A stretch of DNA of 10,274 bases from assembly GCA_002391525.1 (NCBI GenBank), contig DGFE01000097.1, positions 699-10,972 of the forward strand, written 5' to 3'. The position numbers and the translations under genes are program-made. Under the pieces are notes generated by a model. The model did not search any database and was not told where the DNA came from. It saw only the letters and a program-made list of their open reading frames with translations. How positions within the stretch are numbered: the stretch's first letter is position 1; every line of letters begins with the position of its first letter. This DNA is from Competibacteraceae bacterium UBA3908. GTDB taxonomy: Bacteria > Pseudomonadota > Gammaproteobacteria > Competibacterales > Competibacteraceae. Shown here piece by piece: positions 7,754-10,274 of this stretch.

Positions 7754-8575
7754 ATGCCGATCATGGCCGCTATTCAAATGGTTTCCGGCCCCGACGTTGC
7801 CGAAAATCTGGCCGCCGCCGCGGAATTGCTGGCCCGCGCCGCCGCCAATGGGGCGCGACTGGCCGTTCTGCCGGAAAATTTCGCCCTGATGGGGCGCGGG
7901 GAAAACGACAAGGTGCGGGTGCGCGAGGCCGAGGGCGAGGGACCGATTCAGTTGTTTCTCGCCGAGCAGGCGGCCCGGCATGGTCTATGGCTGGTCGGCG
8001 GCACGATTCCGCTGCGGACCGTCGGCGACGACGACCGGGTGCGCGCCGCCTGCCTGCTGTTCGACGACCGGGGCCGGCAGGTCGCCCGTTACGACAAGGT
8101 GCATCTGTTCGACGTGCAGGTCGTAGGCAGCGCGGAGCGTTACGCGGAATCGGCGACTATCGAGCCGGGCGACCGCTACGTCGTCGCCGCTACCCCGCTG
8201 GGCCGGCTCGGGCTGGCGGTGTGCTACGACCTGCGGTTCCCGGAGCAGTTTCGTTGCATGGTGGAGCAGGGCATGGAGCTGCTGGTCCTGCCGGCGGCCT
8301 TCACCGCCGCCACCGGCAAGGCGCACTGGGAAACGCTGCTGCGAGCGCGGGCTATCGAGAATCAGTGTTACGTCATCGCCTCGGCGCAGGGCGGGAAACA
8401 CGCCAACGGTCGGGAAACTTATGGCGACAGTCTGATCATCGATCCGTGGGGGGAAATCCTCACCCGATTGCCGCACGGGCCGGGCGTGGTGCTGGCCGAG
8501 TTCGACCGGGAACGGTTGGCGAGCGTCCGGCGGCAATTCCCGGTCCTGGAACATCGCGTGCATTGTGAAATTTGA
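7754..8575 (+). CDS. Carbon-nitrogen hydrolase, Nit1-type (probable deaminated glutathione amidase)
   Basis: This is a nitrilase-superfamily amidase, a cytoplasmic enzyme. Characterised Nit1-type members hydrolyse deaminated glutathione, a side product of transaminases, to alpha-ketoglutarate and Cys-Gly. The 273-aa protein has the complete catalytic triad Glu41 (LPENFA), Lys115 (YDKVHLFD) and Cys157 (VCYDLRFPEQF). It also has RARAIENQCYVIASAQGG and YGDSLIIDPWGE, typical of the Nit branch, with the related second Glu in KAHWETLLRARA. The start at 7754 gives MPIMAAIQM, matching how the family begins, and has GAGG 8 nt upstream. ATG 7736 would add six residues and overlap the yhdP stop. Genes of this type commonly sit between yhdP and tldD in Pseudomonas and Vibrio-like genomes. 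The substrate is inferred from the family; other amides are possible. The gene is followed by the inverted repeat at 8583-8630. Confidence 0.92.
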   Translation: MPIMAAIQMVSGPDVAENLAAAAELLARAAANGARLAVLPENFALMGRGENDKVRVREAEGEGPIQLFLAEQAARHGLWLVGGTIPLRTVGDDDRVRAACLLFDDRGRQVARYDKVHLFDVQVVGSAERYAESATIEPGDRYVVAATPLGRLGLAVCYDLRFPEQFRCMVEQGMELLVLPAAFTAATGKAHWETLLRARAIENQCYVIASAQGGKHANGRETYGDSLIIDPWGEILTRLPHGPGVVLAEFDRERLASVRRQFPVLEHRVHCEI

Positions 8576-8582
8576 GGCATGG

Positions 8583-8630
8583 GGTGGGCATTGCCCACCC
8601 TACTTAAGGCGTAGGTGGGCAATGCCCACC
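8583..8630 (+). repeat. REP-like nested inverted repeat between nit and tldD
   Basis: Two 17-bp units, GGTGGGCATTGCCCACC (8583-8599) and GGTGGGCAATGCCCACC (8614-8630), are exact reverse complements of each other. Each is also a palindrome around one central base, T8591 or A8622. The match extends inward through CTAC and GTA with one extra C on the left, leaving a 7-nt loop TTAAGGC at 8604-8610. The element can therefore form one long hairpin of about 20 bp or two short ones. It begins 8 nt after the nit stop and ends 17 nt before the tldD ATG. No U-run follows, so it does not look like an intrinsic terminator. The structure resembles paired REP/BIME elements spread by RAYT transposases. Copy number elsewhere in the genome cannot be seen here. 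Confidence 0.85.
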
Positions 8631-8647
8631 TTGAGGCTGAGAAAACC

Positions 8648-10093
8648 ATGACCACCGATACCTTCGCTCTTGCCCGTCAGCAGTTGCTCGTTCCCGCCGG
8701 TCTCGGCGAAAACGACCTACAGCAGACTTTGGCCTGCCTGCTGGGCCATGCCATCGACGGTGGCGATCTGTATTTTCAGTCCCGCCGCGCCGAGTCCTGG
8801 GCGCTGGAGGACGGTCAGGTCAGACAAGCCAGCCACGCCATTCAGCAGGGCGTCGGCGTCCGGGCGGTGAGCGGCGAGAAGACCGGTTTCGCCTACTCGG
8901 ACGAAATCGTCTTGCCCGCGCTGCTGGAAGCCGCGACCGCCGCCCGCGCCATCGCCCGTCATGGTAGCGACGGTCGGCTTCAGGTCTGGCAATCGACCCG
9001 GCGGCCAGTCCTGTACGAACCGCTCGATCCGCTGGAAACGCTGTCGGCTGCAGCCAAGGTGCGATTGCTGGAGCGGGTGGACGCCGAAGCCCGCCGGCAG
9101 GATCCGCGCGTTACGCAGGTCATGGTCAGCCTCGCCGCCAACCGGGACACGATCCTGGTGGCTGGCAGCGACGGCACGCTGGCCGGCGACGTGCGACCGC
9201 TGGTGCGGCTGAACGTGACGGTGATCGTCGAGCACCAGGGTCGCCGCGAGCAGGGGAGCAGCGGTGGCGGTGGCCGGGTCGGCTACGGCTGGTTTCTGGA
9301 CGAGGATCGCGCGTTGGGCTACGCACGAGAGGCGGTGCGATTGGCGCTGGTCAATCTGGACGCGGTTCCCGCGCCCGCCGGCACGCTGACCGTGGTGTTG
9401 GGTCCGGGCTGGCCGGGCATTCTGTTGCACGAAGCCATCGGCCATGGTCTGGAGGGCGATTTCAACCGCAAGGGCACTTCGGCCTTCAGCGGGCGGATCG
9501 GCGAACGAGTGGCCGCGCCAGCCTGCACGGTGGTGGACGACGGTACGCTGGCCAATCGGCGTGGCTCGCTGAACATCGACGACGAGGGAACGCCGACCCA
9601 ATGCACCACCCTGATCGAACGCGGCGTGCTCAAGGGCTATTTGCAGGACAAACTGAACGCGCGGCTGATGAAGATGACGCCGACCGGCAATGGCCGGCGC
9701 GAGTCCTACGCCCATCTGCCGCTACCGCGCATGACCAACACTTACCTGTTGCCGGGCGAACACGAACCCGCGGAGATTATCGCCTCGGTAGAGCGGGGGC
9801 TGTACGCGGTGAACTTCGGCGGTGGCCAGGTGGACATCACCTCCGGCAAGTTCGTGTTCTCCGCCAGCGAGGCGTATCTGATCGAGAAGGGCCGCGTGAC
9901 CCGCCCGGTCAAGGGCGCTACTCTCATCGGCAACGGCCCGGACGTCCTCACCAGGGTCTCGATGGTCGGCAACGACCTGAGGCTCGACGCCGGGGTCGGC
10001 ACCTGCGGCAAGGACGGGCAAAGCGTGCCGGTCGGGGTCGGCCAGCCGACCCTGAAGGTCGAGGCGCTGACCGTGGGCGGGACGCAAGCCTGA
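8648..10093 (+). CDS. tldD: Metalloprotease TldD, catalytic subunit of TldD/TldE
   Basis: TldD and TldE (PmbA) form a zinc metalloprotease that degrades unfolded peptides. In E. coli it removes the leader of microcin B17 and takes part in CcdA antitoxin turnover. The product from ATG 8648 is 481 aa, the same length as E. coli TldD. The active site is HEAIGH at residues 261-266, preceded by GPGWPGILL and followed by GLEGDFNRKGTSAF. The third metal ligand is probably Cys453 in GVGTCGKDGQ. The conserved LNIDDEGTPT and ESYAHLPLPRMTNTYLLPG segments are present. GAGG at 8633-8636 lies 11 nt before ATG 8648. An in-frame GTG at 8615 lies inside the repeat and would add 11 unrelated residues, so it is rejected. 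No obvious peptide substrate gene is in the window. pmbA follows 41 nt downstream. Confidence 0.97.
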   Translation: MTTDTFALARQQLLVPAGLGENDLQQTLACLLGHAIDGGDLYFQSRRAESWALEDGQVRQASHAIQQGVGVRAVSGEKTGFAYSDEIVLPALLEAATAARAIARHGSDGRLQVWQSTRRPVLYEPLDPLETLSAAAKVRLLERVDAEARRQDPRVTQVMVSLAANRDTILVAGSDGTLAGDVRPLVRLNVTVIVEHQGRREQGSSGGGGRVGYGWFLDEDRALGYAREAVRLALVNLDAVPAPAGTLTVVLGPGWPGILLHEAIGHGLEGDFNRKGTSAFSGRIGERVAAPACTVVDDGTLANRRGSLNIDDEGTPTQCTTLIERGVLKGYLQDKLNARLMKMTPTGNGRRESYAHLPLPRMTNTYLLPGEHEPAEIIASVERGLYAVNFGGGQVDITSGKFVFSASEAYLIEKGRVTRPVKGATLIGNGPDVLTRVSMVGNDLRLDAGVGTCGKDGQSVPVGVGQPTLKVEALTVGGTQA

Positions 10094-10134
10094 ACCCGCA
10101 TTCACCAATCTCATCTCCGCCGAAGCGATTCCTC

Positions 10135-10274
10135 ATGTCCGAAGCTGTCGTTCACACCGCCGCGCCGTTGCCGGCGCGGGAACAACTGGAAACCCTGGTC
10201 GCCGACATCCTGACCGAAGCGCGCGCCCAGGGCGCCACCGCCGCCGAGGCGGCCGTCAGTTTCAGCAGCGCTCT
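10135..10274 (+). CDS. pmbA: PmbA/TldE, N-terminal part only
   Basis: An open frame starts at ATG 10135 and runs off the window end after 46 complete codons. It reads MSEAVVHTAAPLPAREQLET, then LVADILTEARAQGATAAEAAVSFSSAL. The helix REQLETLVADILTEARAQGA followed by AAEAAVSFSSAL resembles the N-terminus of PmbA/TldE, where a helix is followed by a strand containing a xAEVAVS-like motif. TldE is the non-catalytic partner that completes the TldD active chamber. Position directly after tldD strongly supports the assignment. The 41-nt gap shows no clear Shine-Dalgarno site or terminator. In some gammaproteobacteria yjgA lies between the two genes; here it does not. Identification rests on a short fragment plus context. 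Confidence 0.85.
   Translation, partial: MSEAVVHTAAPLPAREQLETLVADILTEARAQGATAAEAAVSFSSA

Noticed and set aside
8583..8640. Intrinsic terminator after nit
   Set aside because: The hairpin is strong but is followed by TTGAGGCTGAG, not a T-run, and tldD continues on the same strand 17 nt later.
8615..8647. GTG start for tldD inside the repeat
   Set aside because: It would add 11 residues encoded by the palindrome. ATG 8648 gives exactly the E. coli TldD length and has GAGG upstream outside the repeat.
10094..10134. Possible promoter or small gene between tldD and pmbA
   Set aside because: The gap is only 41 nt, with no clear -35/-10 elements, hairpin or open frame.

Overview
The window is an uninterrupted run of ten plus-strand genes in G+C-rich DNA with almost no intergenic space: the end of proA, then nadD, rsfS, rlmH, maf, rng, yhdP, a nitrilase-family amidase, tldD, and the start of pmbA/tldE. 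Every complete product can be assigned to a conserved family from its motifs and length. The content (RNase G, YhdP, TldD/TldE and the proA-nadD-rsfS-rlmH order) points to a gammaproteobacterium. The genus cannot be read from the sequence. I see no phage, plasmid, CRISPR, tRNA, rRNA or insertion-sequence signature.

Layout. Positions 1-147 are the last 48 codons of proA (proline synthesis). Positions 196-1733 hold nadD (NAD synthesis), rsfS (ribosome silencing) and rlmH (23S rRNA methylation). Positions 1735-3849 hold maf (nucleotide pyrophosphatase) and rng (RNase G). Positions 3846-7739 encode YhdP, a very large AsmA-like inner-membrane protein that spans the envelope. Positions 7754-8575 encode a carbon-nitrogen hydrolase of the Nit1/deaminated-glutathione amidase type. 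The only sizeable gap inside the run (8576-8647) holds a 48-bp nested inverted repeat that resembles a REP element. Positions 8648-10093 encode TldD, and 10135 to the end is the start of its partner PmbA/TldE.

How the genes fit together. Two clusters that I recall as separate in Escherichia and Pseudomonas are joined here: proA/nadD-rsfS-rlmH and maf-rng-yhdP-(nit)-tldD-pmbA. Gene spacing suggests one transcription unit with coupled translation: a 1-nt gap between rlmH and maf, a GTGA overlap between rng and yhdP, and the yhdP stop lying just upstream of the nit start. The functions are housekeeping: cofactor supply, ribosome and RNA maintenance, nucleotide and metabolite clean-up, phospholipid transport to the outer membrane, and peptide proteolysis. 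I do not see a new biological system. The most notable non-coding feature is the repeat at 8583-8630.
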